This document shows positions 21,901 to 33,062 of a stretch of DNA of 64,000 nucleotides, one piece after another. How positions within the stretch are numbered: position 1 is the stretch's first letter; every line of letters begins with the position of its first letter. The notes beneath the pieces were generated by a model. The model worked only from the letters and a program-made list of their open reading frames with translations, did not search any database and was not told where the DNA came from. This DNA is from Xiphophorus maculatus (Eukaryota; Chordata; Actinopteri; Cyprinodontiformes; Poeciliidae): assembly GCF_002775205.1 (NCBI RefSeq), contig NC_036445.1, positions 1,198,802 to 1,262,801 of the forward strand, written 5' to 3'. The position numbers and the translations under genes were made by a program.

Positions 21901-24900
21901 TGAAACATTTAGGGAGACTCATTAGACTAAAACAACGTCAAACTCAAGAGAATCAGAATTAAGAACTATTATCTGCTCTACACAAACAGACATGAACCAT
22001 CAAATATGGACCATGTTCCTAATGTGTGGTTAGATATTTACCTCCTGTAGTCGCCTCTGATCTTCTGTGAGCTTCTCCAGCTCAGGGTTGTTACAGACGT
22101 TGGGCAGATCCCGCCAAAGTAAGGACGACTGCGTGAGTGAGAAGGACAGACTTGGAGAGGAGGCCCTGCGTTCGCTCTGCGATCGGTCCGGAAGAGACAA
22201 GGTTTGGGCATTGGCGTGACCACATATTGACTGGGACAGGGAATGAGGGTGTAGGCTAGCCGGTAAAGGAGGAAGCGGTCTGCGAGCGGGTGGAGGTGAA
22301 GGTAAGGGGGAGCGACTGTTTCCCTCGCCCACTATGAGGGTGTCGGAGCGAGACTGACGCAGAATCTCAATGTTCTGAGACTCCTCGTTGTACTGCTGAT
22401 AGAGTTGAGGACGATCTGAAGGAAAGAGGGGAGACGTTAGACTGACATAGACAGACACTGATATGCTGAAAGTTATTCAGTAATTTAGCAAATTTAACGT
22501 AACCTTTAAGTTAACCAACTTGATTCCTCTGACTTGAATTAGAAAACAGCAACAGTCCAAAAACAGTCCAATAGTGACAAATGTCCTACTTTCTTCTCCC
22601 CCACAATATACCTTTATACACATAATTTATCGAAGATATTGGAAAGAGATCATTTGCTTTAGACTAGTCTATACCCAGTTTTTCTATCTTGCCTGTCTAT
22701 ATCTAAAGTTTACCTAATTCCGAAAAAAATAATTGAAATTGACCTTTCCTGAGTTTTCACAACTATAATAAAGGTTTTTGAAATCTCAAGTTGTGTCTTG
22801 TATAAACAAAATGGAAGCATGTTTTTTGGTTTGTTTGTTTGTTTTTGACTCAAGGGGCAGCCCAGGGTAGAGAGACAAATAGCCAAAATAAAAATACACC
22901 ACAACAAATAATGCTTGCAAAGGTTGAACTAGACTCCTGAGAATCTATGGAGAGTGGACAAATGGACTGACCAACCTCAAAGACTTGTAATAAAAGCACT
23001 TTAATAAAAAGAAAAACCACAGGAGATATGCAAAAAGATTATGGGTTACTATGAGAAGTGCTATAATTCTAGGAAACGCTTCTGAGAAAGGTAGAAATCA
23101 TTTTCAACATGACTTTTAAAAGAAAAAAAAAAGAAACTCCTCAACATTATTTTTGTGTCTTTTGGGAGTTGTCTGTGTCATTCACACTTAGATACAAACT
23201 TATTGGTTGAATAAAAAATATTGAAAAATATAGAAATCTAAATCTATGAGATCTGGAAATACTTTAAGACCAAACTGTAAGCGTTACAAAGTCAGAGAAC
23301 TCTTTTACTCCTACATATTGGAATGCAAAGTCACAGCCACAGATGAACATTTGCAGAAACCTGCAGAGGCTTGCACAAACTCATTTATATACAGATCAAG
23401 CACAAACGCATTCTCGCATGAACCATGTGAGCCAGTAGACAGCAAACTGCTTCCATGTCAAATCGCTTACATCAGTTTATGAAGCTGTGTGACCTAAACA
23501 GTAAACTGACACACATTTGCCTTTGCTAGTGAAAATTTCACACTGACGTGAAGTGATTAAGTGATAAACACTCTGGGTTTGGATTTACACAGAAATGAGT
23601 CACACTGTCTGAGGGGAAATGCATAACTATGTCATGGTTTCCGTCCATGCAGCCAGATCTGATGTGATCTTCAGACCTGTCACGTCCCCTGCAATTTACT
23701 GTTATCCTAAATTTACTCTATGAATGCTTGACTGACAGAAAGTAAACTTTGAAAGTAATTACAGACCTAAGCGTTATTTTATATATTGTGCTAGACTTAT
23801 TTTAAAAGTGAATAATATGAGTAAACGCAATCAAAGCTAAAACTCAAATACTCACTGTAAAAACTTTTCCTATTCCGTCTTCCGACGGAGTTTAAAGCAT
23901 TCCTGTAAGTGAACGGAAGTAAAGGAAAACATGTTAATTCAGCGCATTTGTAAACCTCAGTTATAACAAAACAAACTCAAGGCTTCAGAGATAATTCATG
24001 CTAGACTAAAATGATGAATAACTAAAGTTGTTCAATGACTAGTACATTGCTTATATTTTTTGACACAAATATATTTTAAGAATCATTTAAATGTTGCTAA
24101 ACTCACCTTAGTTCTGCCTCTCCGCAGCTTTGGCTGTGAAAATCATTATCATCTAGAATAAAAAAGTATACATTTGTAGTGGGATTATAAAGTAACATTT
24201 TAAATAATTTAAGACTGTTTCTAAAATCAAAATGGATAAAACTTGTAATAAATATGAAAAAAGTGAAAATAAATTTGATTAAATATAGATTTAGTTGTTT
24301 CCAGAGCTCATGCTACTCTTGTCTCTGAAAGGATCGCTGATGATTGCTCCCTTTTAAATCACACCTGTGGTTTTCCCCCACCTCTTGTAATTTCAACTGA
24401 CTGTAATTACAACTATGTGACACAGTTTCCTATTCTGGTAAACACTCAAGCTCTACGTAGTTCTGGTCCTTTGACAATGACAAGATGCAGACAACAGCTT
24501 CGAGATTATGATTGCCATAAAAGAAAGTGAATGCCATTCAGACTAGAAAACAGAAGTAGCAATAAGAAGATTAGGAGATGACAATGTGCATAGTGTTCAT
24601 TTGAAATTTGGATTAGGGTTTGCGTTGCGCAAGCAATCATGCCTAAGAAATGACAAGAAATAGGAAGTGATTCTGGAGCTTTCTAAAATGATTAATGGAT
24701 CATTTCTAGTTTTCCCCAGTCGGTATTCTGGTTTACCTGAGAAAGAAAATATTCTCGTTCTGCGATCTCTTCCAACACCTTCTTCTCCGTCAACGTCAAC
24801 ATGCTCTCTGTTTCGTCTCTCTTTGGTCTTACGGATCCCCATTCTTCGTAAACGAATTTCAGGACCGGAATCTTGAAAACTGCAGGAGCTCTTCAAGGTC

Positions 24901-27900
24901 TCCTGTCTTATATCCACTATCTTGTCTCCTTGTCTTTCTTCTACTCTTTGCCCATTTTCATCTGGCACCTCCTGGCTCTCACCTTCTCCAGGAAGAGTCA
25001 GGAGGTCAGATTCAGATTTATAACTAAGAATGGAACAGCTTCTAGGCTTGTAAAGAAAGCCTAGAAGCTTACTCTACAAGTTCACACTTAGATACATATC
25101 CATCTCTGCCTGTTTCTTCAGCTGCTTCTTCTAACTCAGCTAAATCTGCATTCCCGGCTTCTGTACTTTGCTCCAAAATGTCATCTTCCTTCTCAATAGC
25201 GTTAAACAGTGTGTGTGTGGGTGTGTGTGTTACAACATGCATAACTGTAAACTGGTCAGCATGCTTGTTGCTTTGGGTCTGCCGCATACCTTTAAAATCA
25301 AAGTTGTCCTCATCCTCATCGTCTTCCTCCAGATCTGGCTCTGATTGTTGATCATCTGTTGTCAGAGTCACAACAGGCAAGTTCACACTCCTGCGCTCAG
25401 CCTCTTCCTGATGCTCATCATTCACAATCTGCTTGACATGCTGGTTTTCTTCTGCCCCCGAATTTGGTTCATCCTCTGTCTGTTCACCAGAGTGTCCCAG
25501 GATCTCACGAACTATACTTGTGGCCCATTTAAGGTGAGGGGCATCAGAACGCCGCTTGGTTCGCTCAGGATCCATTAATATCCCGCTCCTTCGGAGGCGA
25601 ATGACCTCCAACTCCTCTGGACTCATTGCTTCAGTGGCTATCTCATTCAGGAAAGGTTGAATTTGTTCTAAGGTGCTGCAATGAGGAAGATCACCACAAG
25701 ATGTTTGATCCTCTTTTCTGTTATTCTTGTCTCTCCATTGTTCTAGGAGCCTTTCGGTCTTTGAGTCTCTTTTCTTTATCCCCATATCAGTGGGCAGTGC
25801 CTCCTTTCTCATTATCTCTTCAACTTCTTTGTCTTGAAGGTCCACAGGTGCTGCATAGCCATCTCCACTGGGGTCTCCTGAAGCAAGGCTCTCTCCCCTT
25901 GGTGTGTTTAGTTGCTGATTCCTTCTGCTTGGTGTCGGGTGGTGCTGAGGTTTATGTGTATCCTCATCACTTCTCCATTGATGATCTTCTATATTTGTGT
26001 CATATATTTCCACCCCTCCCTCTTCATCTTGTGACAGTGACACCTCATGGGTTTCTGACCGGGAAACAGTTTGCCCAACTGCACAGAAGATCAACTTATT
26101 TTCTCTCCCTTGTTGCTCTGCATTAATCACTTCCTCATTCCCTGCTGACGAGTCCTCTTCTCTTTTGTTTGAGTTTCTAGGTTCACTAAATTTCTCCCTC
26201 CTCCTAAATCTCTGCTCCATCTCATGCCCATTATCTACCCCACTGGACAGAAACACTTTGCTGGACTCTAAAGACAGCATTCTGTCTCTGTTTGGATTGC
26301 AGCTGTTGACACTCCCTCCTCTACTCCCAGAACAGCTCCCACCTTCTTCCTCTGTGCCACTAGTGCTGTTTAACAAATTTTCTCCCTGAATATCCGTCCT
26401 CCAGCTTCCCTCAGTCACTCTACCACTGTTGGACAGCGGCTCCTTGTCTTCACTAAAACTGTCTCTCCAGACTTCCTCCTCCTCAAATCCATCTACACTC
26501 AACCCCTCAGAGTCCTCGTTGCGTCCTCTTATTTCTAAATGCCTTTCTCTACTCTGGGTCATGTTCCTCTCATCAGGATTCCCTTGTAATTGCCACACAT
26601 CTCTTTCCCCTTCTTCCTGTGACTTTATTTCCTTTTCGTCTATTCTCCTCCCCTCTTTTTGCCTTGGTTGTGATATGCCCCTTTGTGGTCCTAACCACAT
26701 CCGTGTCTTGTCTGAACCGCAAGATATGCTTTCATTTCTGTCAAACCTCTCGCCTCCTACAATTTGCCTTTGTCTTTTCTCACCCATTTGCCCTGGATCT
26801 ATTTGGGGTTCTTTTCCAACACTGCCTTCTCTTGTTTGTTCTCTCTCAGACTCTCTTATGTACCTCATGTCACTACCCCCCTGGCTTCTCCACTCTCCGC
26901 TGCTTTGGCCTCGTGGTGTTACTCGAGGAGAAGAATCACTCAAGGATCTGTTGCTTAAGCCTTCCCTTCCATCTTCCTGCCTTTTTCTTCTCTCTCTGTC
27001 TCGTCTCTCACTTCTATATTGATCATCCTCCCTACTGCCATCACTTCTGATCATTTGCCTTGTTTCCCACTCTCTGTCTGCTGGTCTCATTTCTGTTCTG
27101 ACATCTCTGTCCCTGTCCCAGTAATCCTTTTCTCTCCTCTTATGTCTTTCTTCATTATATCTCTCCTGGTTTCCACCTCGATCCTTTCCCCGCGCTCTTC
27201 TGCTCCTGTAGAACACCTCATTCCTGCTGAAAGGGGTCCTCTGCTCTATCTTTTTGTCCCTCATTTTTTCCCTTTTCTCCAACTCTCTCGCATCAATATC
27301 TCCTTCATTCCTGGCATCTTTCCTTGCTGTTTTCTCTATCCTTTCTGTGTACATCTTTCTTTCTGGTCTCATTTGTGGAGAACACCTTTCAGAATCCTTT
27401 GTATCCATGACAGCTCTGTACTGTTCTCTTTTTCTACCGGCATCCCTATCTCTCCTATCCCATGAATCATCCACTTCTACTTTCCTGTCTTGAAACTCAA
27501 CACCAGATACTTTATATCTTTCTCTTTTTTGTGTTCTGATATCTTCTGGTGGACTTCTTCCCTCTTCTATTACCCTTCTTTGGATCTCCACTCTTTCTCT
27601 GTCCTGGCGCATATATCGTTCCATTTCCCAGTCCTCCATCTGTTCTCTTCTGGGTCTATCCCTCTGCCTCATTTCTCCTTCTGCCATCTTTCTTGTGATA
27701 GGATCTCTGTCTCCTTTTCTCTCTCTGGGAAATGTATCACCTTTCTTTGTCCCTGTTTTTACATCTGGCTCAGTCTGAGTCCTCTCTACATTTGACAGCA
27801 CCCTGCATTGTTTGTCTCTGCCATCGGCTTGCCTTCGTTCTCCGTCTCTCCACTCTTTTTCTCCATCTCTGACATGGGGAGGTCTGTCTCTGTCCATCGA

Positions 27901-28062
27901 TCGCTCCAGGCCGACCATTTCTTTATCCCTCATTTTCTGAGTTTCGCTCTCCTTCCTCCTGTTTTGTTTTTGATTGTTGTTTCCTCGATGGAAGATGCCT
28001 CTCATTCCTGACAGAGGACTTGGATCCCGAGAGACCTTTCCACTAGGGAGAAGTTTGTCCAT
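15938..28062 (-). CDS. arhgef5: Rho guanine nucleotide exchange factor, ARHGEF5/TIM type
   Basis: Start ATG at 28062 (MDKLLPSGKVSRD) in a huge exon open to 25069; no earlier in-frame ATG, and a likely 5' UTR exon ends at a donor near 28618. Then about 25043-24737, 24152-24107, 23902-23856, 22415-22042, 20502-20342, 20165-20013, 19925-19796, 19706-19632, 19524-19432, 18624-18485, 18312-18169, 18079-18009, 16676-16572, 16080-15938. From 24152 on, every phase joins. The N-terminal ~980 residues are Arg/Glu/Asp-rich and of low complexity. A proline-rich stretch (PPARRPLPPLPASL) precedes the DH domain (FEVLTSEASYCRSLDIVV to LPFQRITRIKLLVQ), the PH domain (RLVKEG to LRWISALSRS) and a C-terminal SH3 (CIRAYIAQQPDEMS to GWVPNSHLQVI). 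In ARHGEF5-family proteins the SH3 and a segment before DH hold the enzyme inactive, and the family activates Rho-type GTPases. The total, about 1650 aa, is near human ARHGEF5. The junction near 25037-25100 is unresolved; see the finding. Confidence 0.87.
16150..16510 (+). mobile_element. Tc1-like DNA transposon fragment, family A
   Basis: It shares 'acctgtggcatcaagaagtc', 'cctgtctgacaa' and 'taggctaaaagatctc' with the copies near 10600 and 51750. The right end, 'caaatactttttcacagcac', resembles a terminal region. The transposase gene is mostly absent. It lies in the last intron of arhgef5. Confidence 0.55.
17270..17284 (+). promoter_or_regulatory. CTCF-like motif
   Basis: CCACTAGAGGGCAGC, a very close match to the CTCF core, in the arhgef5 intron between its two SH3 exons' upstream neighbours. 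Motif match only. Confidence 0.4.
25037..25069. repeat. Perfect 13-bp hairpin at the reading-frame break in arhgef5
   Basis: AGCTTCTAGGCTT at 25037-25049 and its exact reverse complement at 25057-25069, with a 7-bp loop. The frame of the big exon stops at 25069-25071, exactly at the hairpin edge, and the downstream frame becomes open just beyond it. Confidence 0.9.
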
Positions 28063-29559
28063 CGTTGTTAGGTTAGAAATTGTGTCACCGGTGTTAAAGA
28101 TGGCCGTTTTTGGTCTCCATTGCACCAAAATGTGAAGAGCCTAGAACAAGGTAGTAGTTGTCAGTTAAATTATTACAATTTGCATTACTACTGCAGATTA
28201 AATGCCTAAGTACAGGTCAAGTCAAGAACATACATAAGTACTTAAAATCCTTAGAAATTGCTTTTCAGTCCACTGAAATGTTGCTTTAATTTGGTTACTG
28301 TTTAAACAACATAAAATGCTGCATTCTTATTTTTCTTTAAATTTCTGCACTTCTACTTGAAGTTAAAAATCATTTGACAATCAACTTAAACGAGAACGTA
28401 AGAAGTGAGAGGGAGGACAGCCTTTAACAGTTCAGTAAGAATGCAGCACGGACCTGCAAAAAATGCAGCATACCACAAAAAGCCTTTCAGAGAGCAGAGG
28501 CCCATGACACACAGGCAAGGCATGTAGTCCTCAAACTAAAGGTGAATTAGGTCTCAAATCGGGCTTCAAATTAGAGACACTTTACAGAGGTAAAGAACTA
28601 CATTAGAGTTACTCACCTGAAGGTGTGCCTTAGGGAGATGTGGTCTATCCCCTCTACTCCAGTTCAGCTCAAAAGCACTGGATTGCACAACATATTAGTT
28701 CCTTGCGCTGACATTATCCGGGTGACAGAGCAAATGGCAAACTTGTTTTTCCAAATACGCCTGAACAACTTTTTAGTCTCCTTTTTGTTTCCTGCTCACT
28801 TGTTTTTACTCTTCTGAAAGGTTCATGTTTACGCCCGAATTCTCCTTGCTTTTTCCCTCTTGCTGCCTCTCTTTGTCTCTCCCCCCCACTTCTCCTCCTT
28901 CCTCAAATTCCCAAACAAGTCTCAACAGATTGACACTTATCTCTTCCCTCCTCTTTGCCTCTGTCCCGTCCTTACAGTTGCAGTGGCATTCTGCAAGTAG
29001 ATCTTTCACAAGCAAAAATCCCTCTCAGTGTGTCCACTACTACTGTCCCCTGTGTGTGTGGACCCCCACCTTCGGCAACAAAACAAAACAAGCCCAGAAA
29101 ACTCTTCTCTCTTCTGCTCCACTCTTCTTTCACAGAACACAGGAAGTACACCTCCTTGGCGTGTCTCAGTGATTGGTAGAAATGAAGTGGCCGGGTGTGT
29201 CTCCTCAACATGCATAGTCAAGGTAAGGGTTGTGATAACACAAGGAGGGTCAGGGGGAGGGGAGGAAGAAAGTGAAAAGTGAAAAAGTACACACTGCCGA
29301 AAAACCTGTGGAAGACTGAAAGAGAAAAAGAAAAAAATCCCTACTTTTTGTCCAGAGATTGAGCCTGTCGGAGAGAAAAGGAAACAAAACCATTTTTCAT
29401 TTTGCTTTGTAAAAAATAACAGATGAAGCAATCACAGAGGAAGAAGGGAGGGGTTGCGTGCAAGGGTGACAGTAAATGATTTGTGTAATAATGGCTGCTG
29501 TAATTATGCAGCCATGTAACTTAGATTTGAAGTGCCTAACTGCATTAATGACAATACGA

Positions 29560-29910
29560 CCAAAAAATTATTTGCTTTAATTTTGTTGCTGTCAGGTTTG
29601 GTTTTTCCACAAAGTTCATGCAAAAGCCGTTTGACCCCATTTTCTGCCTGCTTTTTCACATTTCTTGCCAATTCTTTGCCATATAAATGAAAAATTAACT
29701 GGAATGGATGGAAAACTGCAATTTTTGAGTTGAGTTCCTACTGGGAATTATCACTGGACTTTGACTTGGCCATTCAAAAACATGACAATGCCTTTATTTA
29801 CCCATTCCATTTTAGCTCCTGCTATATATTTAGGGTCACTGTCTTGCTGGAAAATGGGTTTCATGTGGACTTTTTTGAAAGTCCACATGAAGTCCATATA
29901 TTCCCAGCCA
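29560..29910 (+). mobile_element. Decayed Tc1-like DNA transposon fragment
   Basis: 'ggactttgacttggccattc' followed by 'gggtcactgtcttgctggaa' is a pair often seen in teleost Tc1-like transposase genes (region encoding the QDN-P catalytic surroundings, read on the opposite strand). No ends are recognised. It contains a 12-bp perfect inverted repeat at 29861-29890. Confidence 0.45.
29861..29890. repeat. Perfect 12-bp inverted repeat, 6-bp loop
   Basis: TCATGTGGACTT at 29861-29872 and its reverse complement at 29879-29890. The intact relative of the host transposon does not normally have such a hairpin here, so one arm is probably a later copy of the other. Confidence 0.8.
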
Positions 29911-30494
29911 CATAACCTTATTCATCCATTTCATAATTAAGCACTACTTTGTGTTGTGTCTAAAATCACAAACATGATTGGTTGTAAAGTCATTAAAAAG
30001 TTCAAAAATAACTGCAATAAATATTTTTGAGAGGAACAATATTTGCAATAAAAACTTTTTATGTCAAACTAAGTTCAAAGTCCAACGTAATCATTTACAT
30101 ACTATGAATTTCCACACTTCAGCGAGGTTATACAGTTCAACAGCTGATTCAATATTACGGTTTTCTGTGGACCAGTTTATGGCTCTGCTGAATTGCATTG
30201 TATTTCTCATAAGGGAATTTCTTAAGCTTTGTGCAGATTTACCTTTATTCCCATCAGCCAAATATGTTCAATTCCTTGCTCAATATTATAGGGTTTAAAA
30301 TTGACAAAATCAAATTAAATAAATGATTTCTAAAATATTTATATATCTGCTAAATTTAATAAAATTGTAATAGATGTATCAAAAATGTCTGCAGTAAATT
30401 AAATAATTCAAGATTGTAGTAAATGTATACTTTCCAATTGTTAGTTAATGTTTGAATTATGTAACTATTCTCATACTTAATTATATGTTTATTC

Positions 30495-30740
30495 CTAAAT
30501 CCATTATCTGTATCAACGTAACCTTGCAGGGTTGCGGGGGGCTGGTGCATATTTCTAGCAGGCTTTGGAGGAGATGCAGGTCACACCTTGGACAGGTCAG
30601 GGTTAGTCCATCACAGAGCAACACGGTGACACACAGGACAAGCAACTATCTACACACACACTCCCATACTTAAAGGCAATTTAAATAGTTCAATTAACCT
30701 CAATTAACAGTCATGTTTGTAGATTGTGGGAGGAAGTCGG
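30495..30740 (-). mobile_element. SINE/L2-tail type dispersed repeat, reverse orientation
   Basis: Read on the plus strand it contains 'cttgcagggttgcggggggc', 'cacaccttggacaggtcag', 'agtccatcacagagcaacac', 'cacactcccatactta' and 'gattgtgggaggaag'. These are the hallmark segments, in reverse, of the abundant teleost element also seen in forward orientation at 33464-33800. Confidence 0.65.
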
Positions 30741-31308
30741 CTATTTAAAGGCCACATATATTTATCCGACTTACAAATGAAATATGTTGCTTATATGTAT
30801 AAACTCTATTTTCTACATGAATGTGACACACTTCTGCAGAGTGAGCCAAAATAAAGTGTCTAGAAATTACTTACTGTCAACCTATTTACCCTTTTTTTTA
30901 ATTTAATCATACAAAGTTCAGTTTTATTTGGACAAAGGACAGTGAGAGGAGTATGGCACAATGCTATCAGTGGAAGGTCTGCGTCTCTCCTCTTTAATCT
31001 TGTCATTTCTGGGTGCATGACTGAATCAGAAATAGGCGGCCATTGTTTTCACCTGATTGAAAAACAAACAGGTTAAAAGGTGGGCCTTTGGCTGAGATTT
31101 ATGCTGATAAGTGGGAATCAGGAGGTACAGCTAACTAAAAAACAAGCTTTGTTTTTAACTTTGCTGATGCAATAAAAAAATGCTTAGGCAACTGGAAACA
31201 GTAAACTGGTCATACTGGTATCGGCTTTCAAAAGCTTAAAAGTAAATTCTCAAGTTGTTATTCACATAGATAGAGCCTTTCATAAGTATTCTAGACAAGG
31301 CCTGCCTG

Positions 31309-31923
31309 TTGTGTTCCTTGCTGTTTGTTAGTTTGTTCACTAATGTTCTCTAATAACCATCTGAGGCTGATAAGAGATATGTGTCACTTGGTTTTCTTCT
31401 GTGTTTCTGATTATTTCTTGATTTGTTATTGTTAGAAAAGGTTTTGATGTATTCTATTGCTGGTTATTGCCATTAGTGTTTGAAATATTTGTTCATTCTT
31501 TGTGTTTAATTTCTTGGTTTGTTCTCATGATTATTTCTTTTAGATCAGTGTTAGTCCCTTTCCCCTTGGTTAGCAGTTTATTTGTGTCTAGTTTGTCTTA
31601 TTATTTACCTTCCCTCAGTCTACCCACTGTTCCCACTCTTGTATATCTGTCACTAACTCCCAGTTTAAAACTCTGCATTCAGTGTAATTCCACTCTTGCC
31701 TCAGTACAACAACTCACTGGCTGTCATTGTTCTTTGCAGATCCACCTGCTCTAGCCTGCTTCTGGTTTGTTTTGAAAGATTTTTTTTTTAGTTTTATTAT
31801 CATCAGCTCACATTTTAGTATTTTTAAACCTTTGACTTTGTTTTTGTACGCTTGTTTTCTTCTTATTAAACATCTCTTTTTTGCTCCAGCTCTGTTTCCA
31901 TTTTTGTCTTCTCATTTGTGACA
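31309..31923 (+). mobile_element. LTR-like fossil, probably gypsy-type solo LTR
   Basis: A roughly 600-bp T/C-rich segment beginning tgttgtgttcc and ending tgtgaca. It shows the pattern of many fish gypsy LTRs: 'ttgttag' tracts, a 'tttaaaactctgcattc' core that could be a promoter region, 'tattaaacatctc' as polyadenylation region, and no coding frame. No internal domain is present. It looks old. The boundaries and family are tentative. Confidence 0.42.
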
Positions 31924-32559
31924 GAGGACTTCAGTTGGATTTACAATGAGAATAAAGTACATTTGAACTCTTTGCTGATTAGGTGATTTCTGAGAATTGC
32001 TTGACAGATTTTTTACAAGGATAAAGGAGGTTAACTGTAAATTTATGCCACACTTTTTAACTGTAAGAAGTTTGAAAATCCATCAATCAATTTCCTTATC
32101 TGTCACTATTATGTACCAGTTTGTGTCTGTTAATCATAATCATAAAAGAATCAAAACAATTTCCCAATACATATATATTTTGGATCGAAAAATGACAAAA
32201 ACGTGCTGCCTTTGTGCATAAATATTCTACCTAGAGTTGTTTTTAGTGCAGTTTTGTTCCAATTCATTTCCCAGTTAATATTGTTTGTTCATTGCATTTT
32301 GAAATCTTGATTGACGGATAGTGGGGTCAGTTTTAGGTAATGCATTTACCTAAAATACATTACAATATTGTAACCTGATATTGTAAGCCTACAATATCAG
32401 AACATATTTTAAAGAGATGATGGAATGATTGGAAAAACTATAGAAATGTGCTGAATTGTATATGTGAACATATTAAAATCCATATTCACAGTCTAGTGAC
32501 CACCCTCAGAAATGGCTGACGGTGGAGCGCAGGTGGTGCGGAAACACATTTTGCAGTAG

Positions 32560-33062
32560 GATTTGACTCGATACATTACCTGGTTTCGTAGGAGAAAAAG
32601 ACAACAAGCCAAATACGTTTTTTCTGAAGTTTTTTTTTTCACTTCCGCTCACCTGTAGCTCTCCCCTGTCAGCTGATGCGAGTGTAAGAGGACTCAGCCA
32701 ACGCTGATTGGTCGGCTTCTTTTTAGGTCACATGCGCGTGTTTGTGTGTTTAGTTTCATTTCCGCATTACGCTTCTGCCTGTAGCCTGTTAGCATCTTAA
32801 AAATCACACTTCAACACGACTTGAAAGAAAACCTATTAACTCTCCAGGGCAACAATAACAGCGTCAGCAGAGGTGTCCGAAATCCAATTTAACATTTAAT
32901 TTGCATTGTTTGCATGTTATAAATGCGGTTTGATGTTGGTTAAGTAAACCAGGAAGCGACGTTAGCGTGAGGAAGCTCATTGCAACTTATTCTGACTACA
33001 GTTTAAAGTATTAAGCATTAGTCAGACGGTTTTTCCTCCACTGATTTACAGCAAAGGAAGCC
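32560..33062 (+). promoter_or_regulatory. m6pr: Promoter and 5' UTR region of m6pr
   Basis: The ~500 bp before the m6pr start codon have more CpGs than neighbouring DNA and no TATA box in a clear position, as expected for a housekeeping-type promoter. The transcription start is not visible from sequence alone. Confidence 0.45.

Larger units (their letters stand above)
28070..33062. other. Divergent intergenic region between arhgef5 and m6pr
   Basis: Both genes are transcribed outwards from here. The arhgef5 side includes a short upstream exon segment ending at a donor near 28618 and a CT-rich stretch at 28830-29000. The middle holds a Tc1-like fragment (29560-29910), a SINE/L2-type repeat (30495-30740) and an LTR-like fossil (31309-31923). 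The m6pr side (about 32500-33062) is the likely promoter and 5' UTR. No additional coding exon is convincing. Confidence 0.6.

Noticed and set aside
25345-28011. Long plus-strand open frames opposite the arhgef5 exon
   Set aside because: They are antisense shadows of a low-complexity, charged coding exon. Their Ser/Leu/Phe-rich composition is the complement of Arg/Glu/Lys codons and they lack splice or domain support.
28825-29282. Possible small gene upstream of arhgef5
   Set aside because: Overlapping frames on both strands, CT-rich sequence, no splice-consistent model and no recognisable domain; more likely 5' regulatory or UTR sequence.
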